Shown one piece after another: positions 1 to 7,768 of a DNA stretch of 64,000 nucleotides; position 1 is the first letter of the stretch, and each line of letters starts with the position of its first letter. The stretch is from contig JAJDCO010000134.1 in assembly GCA_029260795.1 (NCBI GenBank), forward strand, positions 1 through 64,000, in the 5' to 3' direction. The position numbers and the translations under genes are program-made. Under the pieces are notes generated by a model. It saw nothing but the letters and a program-made list of their open reading frames with translations, searched no databases and was not told the origin of the DNA. This stretch comes from Planctomycetota bacterium. GTDB lineage: Bacteria > Planctomycetota > OFTM77.

Positions 1-131
1 AGATTGCGCGACCTGTCGAACTCCGTTCGGGTCTCTGTACTCCATGCACGCGTAAGAGCGCAGAGCCGCCGACGGTCATCCTCACGCGAGACCGACGGCG
101 AATCGGACTGACACGATGGCCAAACCGGAGG

Positions 132-215
132 GCGGACTTCAGTCCGCTGGATGCGCCCTCGGCGATCACGACGGCTTCGGAAGGGCGAACGACCTCCCAC
201 CCGAATGAATTCGGG
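132..215. repeat. Two short perfect palindromes in a gene-free edge region
   Basis: Positions 132-147 read GCGGACT-TC-AGTCCGC and positions 200-215 read CCCGAAT-GA-ATTCGGG. Each is a perfect 7-bp inverted repeat with a 2-nt centre. Bases 1-318 hold no gene I can support, so these lie in non-coding DNA downstream (3') of the leftward lactonase gene that ends at 319. There is no T-run after either, so they do not look like ordinary intrinsic terminators. Paired small palindromes of this kind resemble dispersed palindromic elements known from some Chloroflexi-like and related genomes, but I saw no other copy in this window. Confidence 0.45.
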
Positions 216-318
216 CCTCCGAGGGGACGGTCTGGAGCATTTCGTTTTGCAACGCTGGGGAGAAGCCTGGCCTCCGGGGATGCGGGAGAGCGGACGCGAG
301 AAGCCAACGCAGTACGCC

Positions 319-1149
319 TCAGGCGAGTCGATAGACGCGCGCGGCGTTCTGGCCGAGGACGGCGGCTTGCTCGGAGTGGCTCAGATCGCCGATCGCTCGT
401 CGCACGATCTCCAGCCAGCGCGAGTACTCGGTCGCGACCAAGCAGACGGGCCAGTCCGAGCCGAACATCAGGCGAGCGGGCCCGAATGTCTCCAGCACCG
501 TCTCGAGATAGGGGCGAAGCTGGTCCTCGGTCCAGGCCTGAAAGCCGGCCTCGGTCACGAGCCCGGAGAGCTTGCACACGACGTTCGGACGCTCGGCGAG
601 GCTTCGAATGTTTTGACGCCAGGGCTCGAGCTCGTTCGCTCCGATGCGAGGCTTGGCAATGTGGTCCAGTACGAAGGCTTGCTCGGGATGGGCGTCGACG
701 AGCTCGATCGTCTGAGGCAGGTGTCGCTCGTAGATCAAGATATCGTAGACGAGCCCCGCCTCCCGCACGGCGCGCAAACCGCGCTGGAAATCATCGCGCA
801 GCATGTACCGCTCGTCGGGCTCCCCTTGCAGGACGTGCCTCAAGCCGACCAACGAGGGAGACGACACGGCCGCGATCTGCTCCCCGACGTCGGCGGCCGA
901 GAGATCGACCCAACCCACGACACCGGCGATCAGATCGGGAGAGGCCTGCGCCAGCTCACACAACCATCGAGTCTCCTCGAGGGACTGCCGAGCCTGCACC
1001 GAGACGGCGCGCCCGACACCCGCTTCGCCCAGCGTTGCCCGAAGATCGTCGGGTAAGAAGTCGCGCCGAAGCGTCGCCATCGAGTCATCGATCCAGTCGT
1101 AGGTGACCGGGTCGTAGGTCCAGAAATGATGATGGCTGTCAATGATCAT
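319..1149 (-). CDS. Amidohydrolase family 2, L-fuconolactonase-like
   Basis: This 276-residue protein is a metal-dependent amidohydrolase of the COG3618 type, which includes L-fuconolactonase. It would hydrolyse a sugar lactone to the open acid in the cytoplasm. The N-terminus MIIDSHHHFW carries the family HxH metal-binding motif at strand 1, and a later FGSDWPVC segment carries the Asp expected near the C-terminal end of the barrel. The ATG at 1149 is the only sensible start because the HxH motif begins at residue 6. It is the last gene of a leftward set: it follows the sugar permease by 12 nt. The fuconate dehydratase 5 kb away is the next enzyme in the non-phosphorylating L-fucose route, which supports the substrate assignment. 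A rhamnonolactone or another aldonolactone is possible. Confidence 0.82.
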   Translation of the reverse strand: MIIDSHHHFWTYDPVTYDWIDDSMATLRRDFLPDDLRATLGEAGVGRAVSVQARQSLEETRWLCELAQASPDLIAGVVGWVDLSAADVGEQIAAVSSPSLVGLRHVLQGEPDERYMLRDDFQRGLRAVREAGLVYDILIYERHLPQTIELVDAHPEQAFVLDHIAKPRIGANELEPWRQNIRSLAERPNVVCKLSGLVTEAGFQAWTEDQLRPYLETVLETFGPARLMFGSDWPVCLVATEYSRWLEIVRRAIGDLSHSEQAAVLGQNAARVYRLA

Positions 1150-1161
1150 GACTTCACGATC

Positions 1162-2133
1162 TCATCGCCCCCTCCTATGACGCAGTCGATCGAGCGTCAC
1201 CGCCAGCACGATGATCCCGCCCGTCACGATGTCTTGGACCCAATCGGGAAGCCCGAGCTTCGTGCATCCATTGTCGACGACGGTCATGATCAGGGCGCCG
1301 ATCAACGATCCCAAAACGGTGCCCTCGCCACCGCTCAGGCTGCCACCGCCAATGACCACGGCCGCGATCACGTCGAGCTCCATCCCGTTCGCGCCCGTGG
1401 GATCGCCCGACCCGATGTACGAGAACTGCAGCACGCCCGCCAGGCCGGCGAAGGCGGCTCCCAGCACGTAGATCACGACTCGATTGGTGGCGACGCGCAC
1501 GCCGCAGAGCCGCGCGGTGTCCACGTTCGAACCGATCGCGTAGACGTGACGCCCGAAGCGTGTGTATCGCAGCACGCCCGCCGTCATCAGCCCGGCACCC
1601 AGCGTCAGCCACACTCCGATCGGCAGCACCTGACCCGACTCGCTGGAGAGCGCCAGCAGATCGTTCAGCCAGGTCTTCTCCGTTCGCACCATCTTCTGGT
1701 CGGCCAAGCCCTTGGCGGCACCCCGTAAGATGCCCATCATGCCCAAGGTCACGATGAAGGGCGTCAGCTTGACCCGGGTCACGAGCAAGCCGATGACGAG
1801 TCCCGCCAGGGCCGCGACACCCGTCCCGCCGAGCGCGGCTCCGAGCGGTCCCCAGCCCGCATTGAGCAGCAGCGCCACGACGACCGTGCACAGAGCGATC
1901 GTCGAACCGACCGACAGATCGATTCCACCCGAGATGATGATCAAGGTCATGCCGAAGGCGGCGATCGCGACGACCGTCGTGTTCATCAGCATGATCTCGA
2001 TGTTCACCCAGGAGGTGAAGGTCTCCCAGCGCAGAGAGGCGAACACCGCCGACACGAACAGGAGCCCGAGAAAGGGGCCGAATCGATTGAGCCAGTCCCG
2101 GCGACGCGCGGCCGTCGGCTTCTCGGCGCTCAT
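1162..2133 (-). CDS. Sugar ABC transporter permease, RbsC type
   Basis: A 323-residue inner-membrane permease of the branched-chain/ribose family (BPD_transp_2). It has about eight to ten hydrophobic segments and the family hallmark GGIDLSVGS in the first third, followed later by AAVVIGGGSLSGGEGTVLGS. It would form the homodimeric channel of a CUT2-class importer with the ATPase encoded next to it. Its ATG overlaps the ATPase stop by 4 nt (ATGA), so translation is probably coupled. Substrate cannot be read from the permease. The neighbouring lactonase and fuconate dehydratase suggest L-fucose or a similar 6-deoxy sugar. Confidence 0.93.
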   Translation of the reverse strand: MSAEKPTAARRRDWLNRFGPFLGLLFVSAVFASLRWETFTSWVNIEIMLMNTTVVAIAAFGMTLIIISGGIDLSVGSTIALCTVVVALLLNAGWGPLGAALGGTGVAALAGLVIGLLVTRVKLTPFIVTLGMMGILRGAAKGLADQKMVRTEKTWLNDLLALSSESGQVLPIGVWLTLGAGLMTAGVLRYTRFGRHVYAIGSNVDTARLCGVRVATNRVVIYVLGAAFAGLAGVLQFSYIGSGDPTGANGMELDVIAAVVIGGGSLSGGEGTVLGSLIGALIMTVVDNGCTKLGLPDWVQDIVTGGIIVLAVTLDRLRHRRGR

Positions 2134-3671
2134 CCTGAGGCCTCCTCTCCTTCGCTCGCCCCGGTCGCGGCGAGCAAGATGGAGTGCTCGTCCAACTCAT
2201 TCACTGGCCGCGGCGGACGCAGCCGGCCCCGGGTCATCACGGCGATCCGATCACAAACACCCAGGAGCTCGGGTAAGTAGCTGCTCACCATCAGCACCGC
2301 CTTTCGCGTGGAGTCCTCGGGTCCGGTGCCCGTCGTCAAACGATCGATGAGCTGAAAGATCTCGGCCTTCGACCCGACATCGATTCCCCGCGTCGGCTCA
2401 TCGAGCAGCCACACGTCGACGTCGTGATGCAGCAGCCGGCCCAACGCCACCTTCTGCTGATTCCCGCCCGAGAGCTCGACGACGCGTTGCTCCGGCCCTC
2501 GGCACTTGATGCGGAGGGCCTCGATCCACCGCTGTGCGCTTCGATCTCGACGAGCCGGAATGACCAAGGGCCCCGGGCCGAGCGGGTCGAGGTTCGAGAG
2601 CGTGAGGTTGTCCGCGATGGATTGGGAGGTCGCGAGCCCTTCAGCCTGACGGTTCTCGCTGACCATGCCGAGCCCTTGTTTCCAACGGCGCCGGGGAGCT
2701 GCCGGGCCGGAATAGGCTCCGACGCGAATCGTGCCGCTGCGAACGGGAGCGAGCCCGAAGATCGTTCGCAGGAGCGTCGTGCGGCCTGCGCCGATCAGCC
2801 CCGCGATACCCAAGACCTCGCCTCGCCGAAGCTCGAGCGAGGCGGAGGAGAGGCCCTGGGCGCTGCCCAGCCCCTCGAGGGTCAAGAGCCCTTCGCCCGG
2901 ATGACGCTCCGAGCGGGGATACAGCTCCTCGACGTTGCGACCGACCATGAGGGCCACCAGCTCATCGTGACCGACCTCGGACACTCGCCCGGAGCCGACC
3001 GCGGATCCGTCGCGCAGCACCGTGTACCGATCTCCGATGCGCGCCACCTCTTCGAGAAAATGCGAGATGTAGACGATGGCTCGGCCACGTTCCTTCAGCC
3101 GCTCGATGAGCGCGAACAGTCGCTCGATGTCTTGCTGGGTGAGGCTGCTGGTCGGCTCGTCCAAGACGAGGATGCGGCAGTCGCTGGCGAGGGCGCGCGC
3201 GATCTCGACCAGCTGCTGCTCGGCGATCGACAGCCGTCCGACGGCAGTGGCCGGATCGAGCTCCCCCAGCCCGACTTCGTCGAGCGAACGGCTCGCGGCG
3301 TCGTGAAGCACTCTCCGCGTGACCACGCCTTTTCGGCGAGGCTCTCGGCCGAGCAGCACGTTCTCGGCGATACTCAGGTGCGGGGCGAGGGCGAGCTCCT
3401 GGTAGATCATGGCGATCCCGGCCTCGCGCCCGTCGAGTGGGTCGCGGGGATGGTAGGGCCGTCCATCGACCGTCATGCGTCCTTGGTCGGGGCGGTGAGC
3501 GCCCGAGAGCACCTTCATGAGCGTGCTCTTTCCAGCGCCGTTCTCACCGATCAAGGCGAGGACCTCACCGGCGTGAACCTGGAGATCGACACCGGCCAAG
3601 GCGATCGTCGGGCCAAAGCGCTTGGCGATACCCCGCATCTCCAGGCGGGCGGACGACCGCGTCTCGCTCAC
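2130..3671 (-). CDS. Sugar ABC transporter ATP-binding protein, RbsA/MglA type
   Basis: A 513-residue double-cassette ATPase typical of CUT2 sugar importers. The first half has a canonical Walker A (GENGAGKST) and the Walker B region LVLDEPTSSL. The second has the family's degenerate P-loop GLIGAGRTT and the signature LSGGNQQKV, as in RbsA and MglA. It uses a GTG start 3 nt after the binding-protein stop and overlaps the permease by 4 nt, so the three transporter genes are one transcription unit. Length matches the family (about 500 residues). The cassette sequence does not settle the substrate. Confidence 0.95.
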   Translation of the reverse strand: MSETRSSARLEMRGIAKRFGPTIALAGVDLQVHAGEVLALIGENGAGKSTLMKVLSGAHRPDQGRMTVDGRPYHPRDPLDGREAGIAMIYQELALAPHLSIAENVLLGREPRRKGVVTRRVLHDAASRSLDEVGLGELDPATAVGRLSIAEQQLVEIARALASDCRILVLDEPTSSLTQQDIERLFALIERLKERGRAIVYISHFLEEVARIGDRYTVLRDGSAVGSGRVSEVGHDELVALMVGRNVEELYPRSERHPGEGLLTLEGLGSAQGLSSASLELRRGEVLGIAGLIGAGRTTLLRTIFGLAPVRSGTIRVGAYSGPAAPRRRWKQGLGMVSENRQAEGLATSQSIADNLTLSNLDPLGPGPLVIPARRDRSAQRWIEALRIKCRGPEQRVVELSGGNQQKVALGRLLHHDVDVWLLDEPTRGIDVGSKAEIFQLIDRLTTGTGPEDSTRKAVLMVSSYLPELLGVCDRIAVMTRGRLRPPRPVNELDEHSILLAATGASEGEEASG

Positions 3672-3674
3672 CGC

Positions 3675-4631
3675 TCAGTCGCTCTTGATCAGAGCCGCGA
3701 TTTCCGCTTGATCCATGTTCTCTCGCGTGACGAGCTCGACGCCGGTGTCGATGTACTCGGGGACCATCTCCCCGCGCAGGCTCGCCACCACCGCCTTGAC
3801 GGACTCGTAGCCCATGCGGCGCGGATTCTGGACGACGATGGCGTCGAGCTCACCGGCGCGCAGACCTTCGACGAGCGCCGGCGAGTTGTCGAAGCCCACG
3901 AACTTGACCTTGCCGGCCAGGCCACTCTTCTGCAGCGTCGTGAGCATGCCGTAGGTCGCCGACTCGTTCGAGCAGAAGATGCCGTCGGCTTCGCGCACCT
4001 GATCGAGCAGGCCGCTGCTCTTGCGGATCGCGTCTTCGGCACTCGGTCCGGCGTACTGGTCCTCGACGAGCATCTCGATCCCCGGATGCTCGGCCATGAT
4101 CTCGAGGAAGCCCTTCTCGCGCTTCTCGGTGCTGGCCGAACCGACCGTGTAACGCAGCAAGACGACCTTCCCCTTGCCTCCCAGCAGCTCCGCCAAGTGG
4201 CGTCCGGCGATGCGGCCGCCTTCGACGTTGTCGGTGGCGACGAAGCTGACAAAGTCCTTGCCGACCTCGGCGTTCAGGCTCGAGTCGGCGATGACCACGG
4301 GGATCTTCAGCGAAGCCGCCATGCGCACGGGTCGGACCAGCGCCTCGTCGTCGAGTGGGGTCAGCACGATTCCGCTCACTCCTTCCGTGACGAACTGCTC
4401 GACGATCTTGATCTGCGAGGCCCGATCGCCCTCGGAGGCCGGTCCTTTCCAGATGATCTCGACGCCGAGCTCCTCACCGGCGCGCCGGGCACCGGCTTCG
4501 ATCGAACTCCAGAACACGTGGTTCGTGCCCTTGGGGATCACGGCGATGCGCGTTCCGCCGGGGGAGTTTTCACAAGCACTCAGGAGGCTCGCCAGAGCGA
4601 TCAACCCGAGCCAGACGGTAGGGCGCCTCAT
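3675..4631 (-). CDS. Periplasmic sugar-binding lipoprotein of the CUT2 importer
   Basis: This 318-residue protein belongs to the periplasmic-binding-protein-4 family (ribose/galactose-binding type). Residues 1-21 form a signal peptide ending in the lipobox LSAC, so it should be a lipoprotein, unusual but not rare for a diderm. The mature chain starts with TRIAVIPKGTNHVFW, the usual first strand and sugar-contacting loop, and has the expected FVGFDNSPALVEGL hinge-side motif late in the protein. The reading frame is open 73 codons further upstream, but that part looks non-coding. The ATG at 4631 directly precedes the signal peptide and has an AGAGG ribosome site 8-9 nt upstream. It heads the leftward operon with the ATPase, permease and lactonase. 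Confidence 0.92.
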   Translation of the reverse strand: MRRPTVWLGLIALASLLSACENSPGGTRIAVIPKGTNHVFWSSIEAGARRAGEELGVEIIWKGPASEGDRASQIKIVEQFVTEGVSGIVLTPLDDEALVRPVRMAASLKIPVVIADSSLNAEVGKDFVSFVATDNVEGGRIAGRHLAELLGGKGKVVLLRYTVGSASTEKREKGFLEIMAEHPGIEMLVEDQYAGPSAEDAIRKSSGLLDQVREADGIFCSNESATYGMLTTLQKSGLAGKVKFVGFDNSPALVEGLRAGELDAIVVQNPRRMGYESVKAVVASLRGEMVPEYIDTGVELVTRENMDQAEIAALIKSD

Positions 4632-4925
4632 CGTCGACACCTCTTCACGGCAAGAGAGGACGTGGAAAACGTGGTCCGAGGTTCGTGCCGAGACCGGCCT
4701 TTGGTCCCGATCGCTCGGCCGACCGGGCGGCCAGTGTATCGAACCGGCCCGACCACGGGAATCGGCCAATCGCACGCTCCTTGCCCACCGGACGTCTCGC
4801 GACGGCCTTTCCACGTGACGGGTGAAAGGGCACAATCCCGCGCACACCAAGGGAGGCGGGAGCTCGCCTCCGCTTCGAGATCATCGTCCGAACATCCAGT
4901 ATCATCCCGCCAGAGAGGTTTCTTC
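4632..4925. promoter_or_regulatory. Divergent promoter region of the deoxy-sugar locus
   Basis: This 294-bp gap separates the leftward transporter operon from the rightward epimerase/dehydratase pair, so promoters for both arms must lie here. I could not identify a convincing operator palindrome or a consensus -35/-10 pair. No regulator gene is encoded nearby. A CACGTG core at about 4811-4816 resembles the centre of a parS site but its flanks do not match. Confidence 0.5.
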
Positions 4926-5912
4926 ATGAGCGAGCCCCGCGTCCTCGTCACGGGTGCCTGCGGCTGCATCGGCGCTTGGACACTCGCCACTCTCGTGTCC
5001 GAGGGCACCTCGGTCTTGGCGGCCGACCTCGCCAGCGACCCGGCCCGGCCCCGACTCTTGCTCGATGGCGACGACTTGAAGCGCATCGCCTGGACGCGCC
5101 TCGACGTCACCGATCGGGAAGCCGTGGTCCGTTGCGTCGGCAACGAGGGCATCACCCACATCGTGCACCTGGCAGGCCTCCAAGTGCCCTTCTGCAAGGC
5201 CAACCCCTCGGCGGGCGCGGCCGTGAACGTCCTCGGCACCGTCAACGTCTTCGAGGCGGTCCGCGAGCATTCCGGGCAAGTCCAAGGACTCGCCTACGCG
5301 AGCTCGATCGCCGCTCTCGGCCCCACGAGCTTCTACGGTGACGGGCTCGTTGCCGACGACGCGCCGCGCCGACCCGAGACACTCTATGGTGTGTACAAGC
5401 AAGCGAACGAAGACACGGCTCGCATCTACTGGCAGGACTGGGAGATCCCCAGCGTCGGGCTGCGCCCGTACATCGTGTTCGGAGTCGGCCGCGACCAAGG
5501 TCTGACCTCCGACCTCGCCAAGTCCATCCTGGCTGCCGTCGCCCAGCGTCCCTACCACATCAAGTTCTCCGGCAAGGTGGCGTTGCAGTACGCACCCGAC
5601 ACCGCGCGGATGTTCCTCGGCAGCGCTCGCAGCGGCTATCGCGGAGCCGCCGTTTGCAATCTGCGCAACGACGTCCTCGAGGTCGACCACTTCGTCGAGC
5701 GAGTCCGAGCGGTCTGCCCCGGCGCCGAGATCACGGCCGCCGCCGATCACCCGCTGCCGTTCCCGGCCGACCTCGAAGACACGCGGCTTCAAGAGGTGCT
5801 CGGGGGAGACGTGCCCTACACGCCGCTCGACGACGCCATTCGCGACACCGCGACCCGCTTCGAGACGCTGCTCGCCGCCGGCGAGATCGACCTGACCCAG
5901 CTCGACGGCTGA
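4926..5912 (+). CDS. NAD-dependent epimerase/dehydratase, extended SDR
   Basis: A 328-residue extended short-chain dehydrogenase/reductase. The N-terminus has the Rossmann motif GACGCIG, and the catalytic YxxxK appears as YGVYK, with a Ser-rich strand (AYASS) before it. The fold is that of sugar epimerases and sugar/uronate dehydrogenases. In this locus it could supply the oxidation of L-fucose to the lactone or a C-epimerisation, but the sequence alone does not choose. The ATG at 4926 follows an AGAGAGG site and is where homology to the Rossmann fold begins. The frame is open far upstream, but that stretch is antisense to the transporter genes. It precedes the fuconate dehydratase by 27 nt, so the two are probably cotranscribed. 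Confidence 0.88.
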   Translation: MSEPRVLVTGACGCIGAWTLATLVSEGTSVLAADLASDPARPRLLLDGDDLKRIAWTRLDVTDREAVVRCVGNEGITHIVHLAGLQVPFCKANPSAGAAVNVLGTVNVFEAVREHSGQVQGLAYASSIAALGPTSFYGDGLVADDAPRRPETLYGVYKQANEDTARIYWQDWEIPSVGLRPYIVFGVGRDQGLTSDLAKSILAAVAQRPYHIKFSGKVALQYAPDTARMFLGSARSGYRGAAVCNLRNDVLEVDHFVERVRAVCPGAEITAAADHPLPFPADLEDTRLQEVLGGDVPYTPLDDAIRDTATRFETLLAAGEIDLTQLDG

Positions 5913-5939
5913 ATTCCATTCGATCGAAGAGAGCCCACC

Positions 5940-7235
5940 ATGAGCCTCACTCTCGAGAAGATTCGCGCCCGTGACATTCGGTTCCCGACCTCGCTCGGGA
6001 AGCACGGCTCGGACGCCATGCACCCCGACCCCGACTACTCTGCCGCCTACGTCGAGATCACGACCAACGACTCCAAGCAGGTCGGTCACGGGCTGACTTT
6101 CACCTGTGGGCGCGGGAACGAGGTGGTCGTCCAGGCCATCCAGGCATTCGTACCGATGCTTCAGGGTCGAACGCTGGAGTCGATCACGAACGACATGGGC
6201 GTCTTTTGGCGAGAGCTCGCCAGTGACGGTCAGCTTCGCTGGATCGGTCCCGAGAAGGGCGCCGTGCACCTCGCCCTCGCCGCGGTCATCAACGCGATCT
6301 GGGACCTGTGGGCCAAGTCCGAGGGGAAGCCGGTCTGGAAGCTCCTGGTCGACATGGCGCCCGAGGACCTGGTCCGGTGTCTCGATTTCCGATACGTGAG
6401 CGACGTGCTGACACCCGACGAGGCCGTGAAGATCCTCGAGCAGGCGCGCGCCGGGCGACCCGAGCGCGAAGCTCAGATTCGACAGCTCGGCTACCCCGCC
6501 TACACGACATCGGTCGGCTGGCTCGGCTACAGCGACGAGAAGATCGTGCGACTGTGTCGGGAGGGTCGCGCCGAGGGCTGGACGCACTTCAAGATGAAGG
6601 TCGGTGCCGATCTCCGTGACGACCTGCGGCGAGCGCGGTTGATTCGCGACGCGATCGGCCCGGACTGCAAGCTGATGATGGATGCGAACCAGCGCTGGGA
6701 CGTCGGTGAGGCGATCGCCGCCATGGAGCAGCTCAAGGCGCTCGATCCCTACTGGATCGAGGAGCCGACCAGCCCCGACGATGCGCTGGGCCACGCGACG
6801 ATCGCGCGCGCGATCGCCCCGATCCGCGTCGCGACCGGTGAGCAGTGCCAGAATCGGGTGATCTTCAAGCAGCTCATGCAGGCGGAGGCGATCCGAGTCT
6901 GCCAGCTCGATTTCTGCCGCCTGGGCGGATTGAACGAAGGCCTGATCGTTCTCTTGATGGCAGCAAAGTTCGGAATTCCGGTCTGTCCTCATGCGGGCGG
7001 CGTCGGGTTGTGCGAGTACGTTCAACACATCTCGATCTTCGACTTCGTCTCGGTGACCGGCACTTTCGACGAGCGAGTCGTCGAGTACGTCGACCATCTT
7101 CACGAGCACTTCGAGGATCCCGTCGTGATTCGCGAGGGCCGCTACGTGCCTCCCGAGGCGCCCGGCTTCTCGATCACGATGAAGCCGGCCTCACTCGATG
7201 AGCACGAATTCCCGAGCGGGCCGGCTTGGCGCTGA
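5940..7235 (+). CDS. fucD: L-fuconate dehydratase, enolase superfamily
   Basis: A 431-residue member of the mandelate-racemase branch of the enolase superfamily, predicted to dehydrate L-fuconate to 2-keto-3-deoxy-L-fuconate in the cytoplasm. The catalytic residues are all in place: KMK at 218-220, metal ligands D248 (MMDANQ), E274 (WIEEP) and E301 (TGEQ), and the general acid/base H351 (CPHAGG). As I recall, these numbers coincide with those of the characterised Xanthomonas FucD, which makes the assignment stronger than a generic racemase call. It lies 27 nt after the epimerase gene. The enzymes that would finish the pathway (the keto-deoxy-fuconate dehydrogenase and hydrolase) are not in the window. 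Confidence 0.93.
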   Translation: MSLTLEKIRARDIRFPTSLGKHGSDAMHPDPDYSAAYVEITTNDSKQVGHGLTFTCGRGNEVVVQAIQAFVPMLQGRTLESITNDMGVFWRELASDGQLRWIGPEKGAVHLALAAVINAIWDLWAKSEGKPVWKLLVDMAPEDLVRCLDFRYVSDVLTPDEAVKILEQARAGRPEREAQIRQLGYPAYTTSVGWLGYSDEKIVRLCREGRAEGWTHFKMKVGADLRDDLRRARLIRDAIGPDCKLMMDANQRWDVGEAIAAMEQLKALDPYWIEEPTSPDDALGHATIARAIAPIRVATGEQCQNRVIFKQLMQAEAIRVCQLDFCRLGGLNEGLIVLLMAAKFGIPVCPHAGGVGLCEYVQHISIFDFVSVTGTFDERVVEYVDHLHEHFEDPVVIREGRYVPPEAPGFSITMKPASLDEHEFPSGPAWR

Positions 7236-7272
7236 GACGCCTCGCCCGCGACGAAAGAAAGCACGCCCCCCC

Positions 7273-7599
7273 ATGAAAGCCCTCGCCCTCGCCTCGCTCC
7301 TGGCCATCACCTTCTTCCTCCCCGGCTGCGCGACGACCAGCCAAGCCTACGTCGAGAAAGCCCGTGGGTTCGCAGTCACGCAGGGGCGCATCCGGAAGAT
7401 CCTCGGACTGAGCTCTCAGAAATACGAGAGCCTCGCGGACGGTGTCGCCATCCGCATCGATGACAATCCATGCCGTGTCACGATCGATTTCGGTGGCCAA
7501 CAGAAGGACCTCGATCTTCCGCCGGGCAGCGTGCTGCTCCTCGCCGAGGACACGGGCTACGTCATGCAGCCCCATGGCGACACTCGCCCCTCGAACTGA
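7273..7599 (+). CDS. Small putative lipoprotein, unknown function
   Basis: A 108-residue protein with a signal peptide (residues 1-19) ending in the lipobox LPGC, so probably membrane-anchored. The mature part is about 89 residues, has no motif I recognise, and ends in a Pro/Asn-rich tail. The ATG at 7273 lies 37 nt after fucD. Its ribosome site is weak (a GAAAG-rich stretch), and a frame extension 25 codons upstream would destroy the signal peptide. Whether it belongs to the fucose unit or is independent is unclear. Confidence 0.7.
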   Translation: MKALALASLLAITFFLPGCATTSQAYVEKARGFAVTQGRIRKILGLSSQKYESLADGVAIRIDDNPCRVTIDFGGQQKDLDLPPGSVLLLAEDTGYVMQPHGDTRPSN

Positions 7600-7768
7600 C
7601 GAACGGCGGTTCCGCCGCGTGCTCGTGAGCCCCCGGGCTCGAGTTGGAATTCAGCAACGTTGCGGCACACGACGACTCGAGGCGCTGTGTCTCTCCGAGC
7701 GTTTTCCTTGCAGCGCTTCGACAGGGCGCGGGCTCATACTGGAGGAAGCCACTCCTTCGGAGGCCGCG

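Noticed and set aside
1..318. Possible tRNA or start of another gene at the left edge
   Set aside because: A CGTTCGGGTC stretch looks faintly like a T-arm, but no cloverleaf can be built around it and no protein-like frame continues.
4809..4824. CACGTG sequence resembling a third parS site
   Set aside because: The flanks (CTTTC on the left, ACGGG on the right) do not match the palindromic arms, so only the core is shared.
2424..4925. Extension of the epimerase frame 834 codons upstream
   Set aside because: The extension is antisense to the ATPase and binding-protein genes; the ribosome site and Rossmann motif fix the start at 4926.
4902..7109. 735-codon open frame on the minus strand
   Set aside because: It is antisense to the epimerase and fucD genes, has no start site or motif, and its composition follows the high GC at third positions of the real genes.
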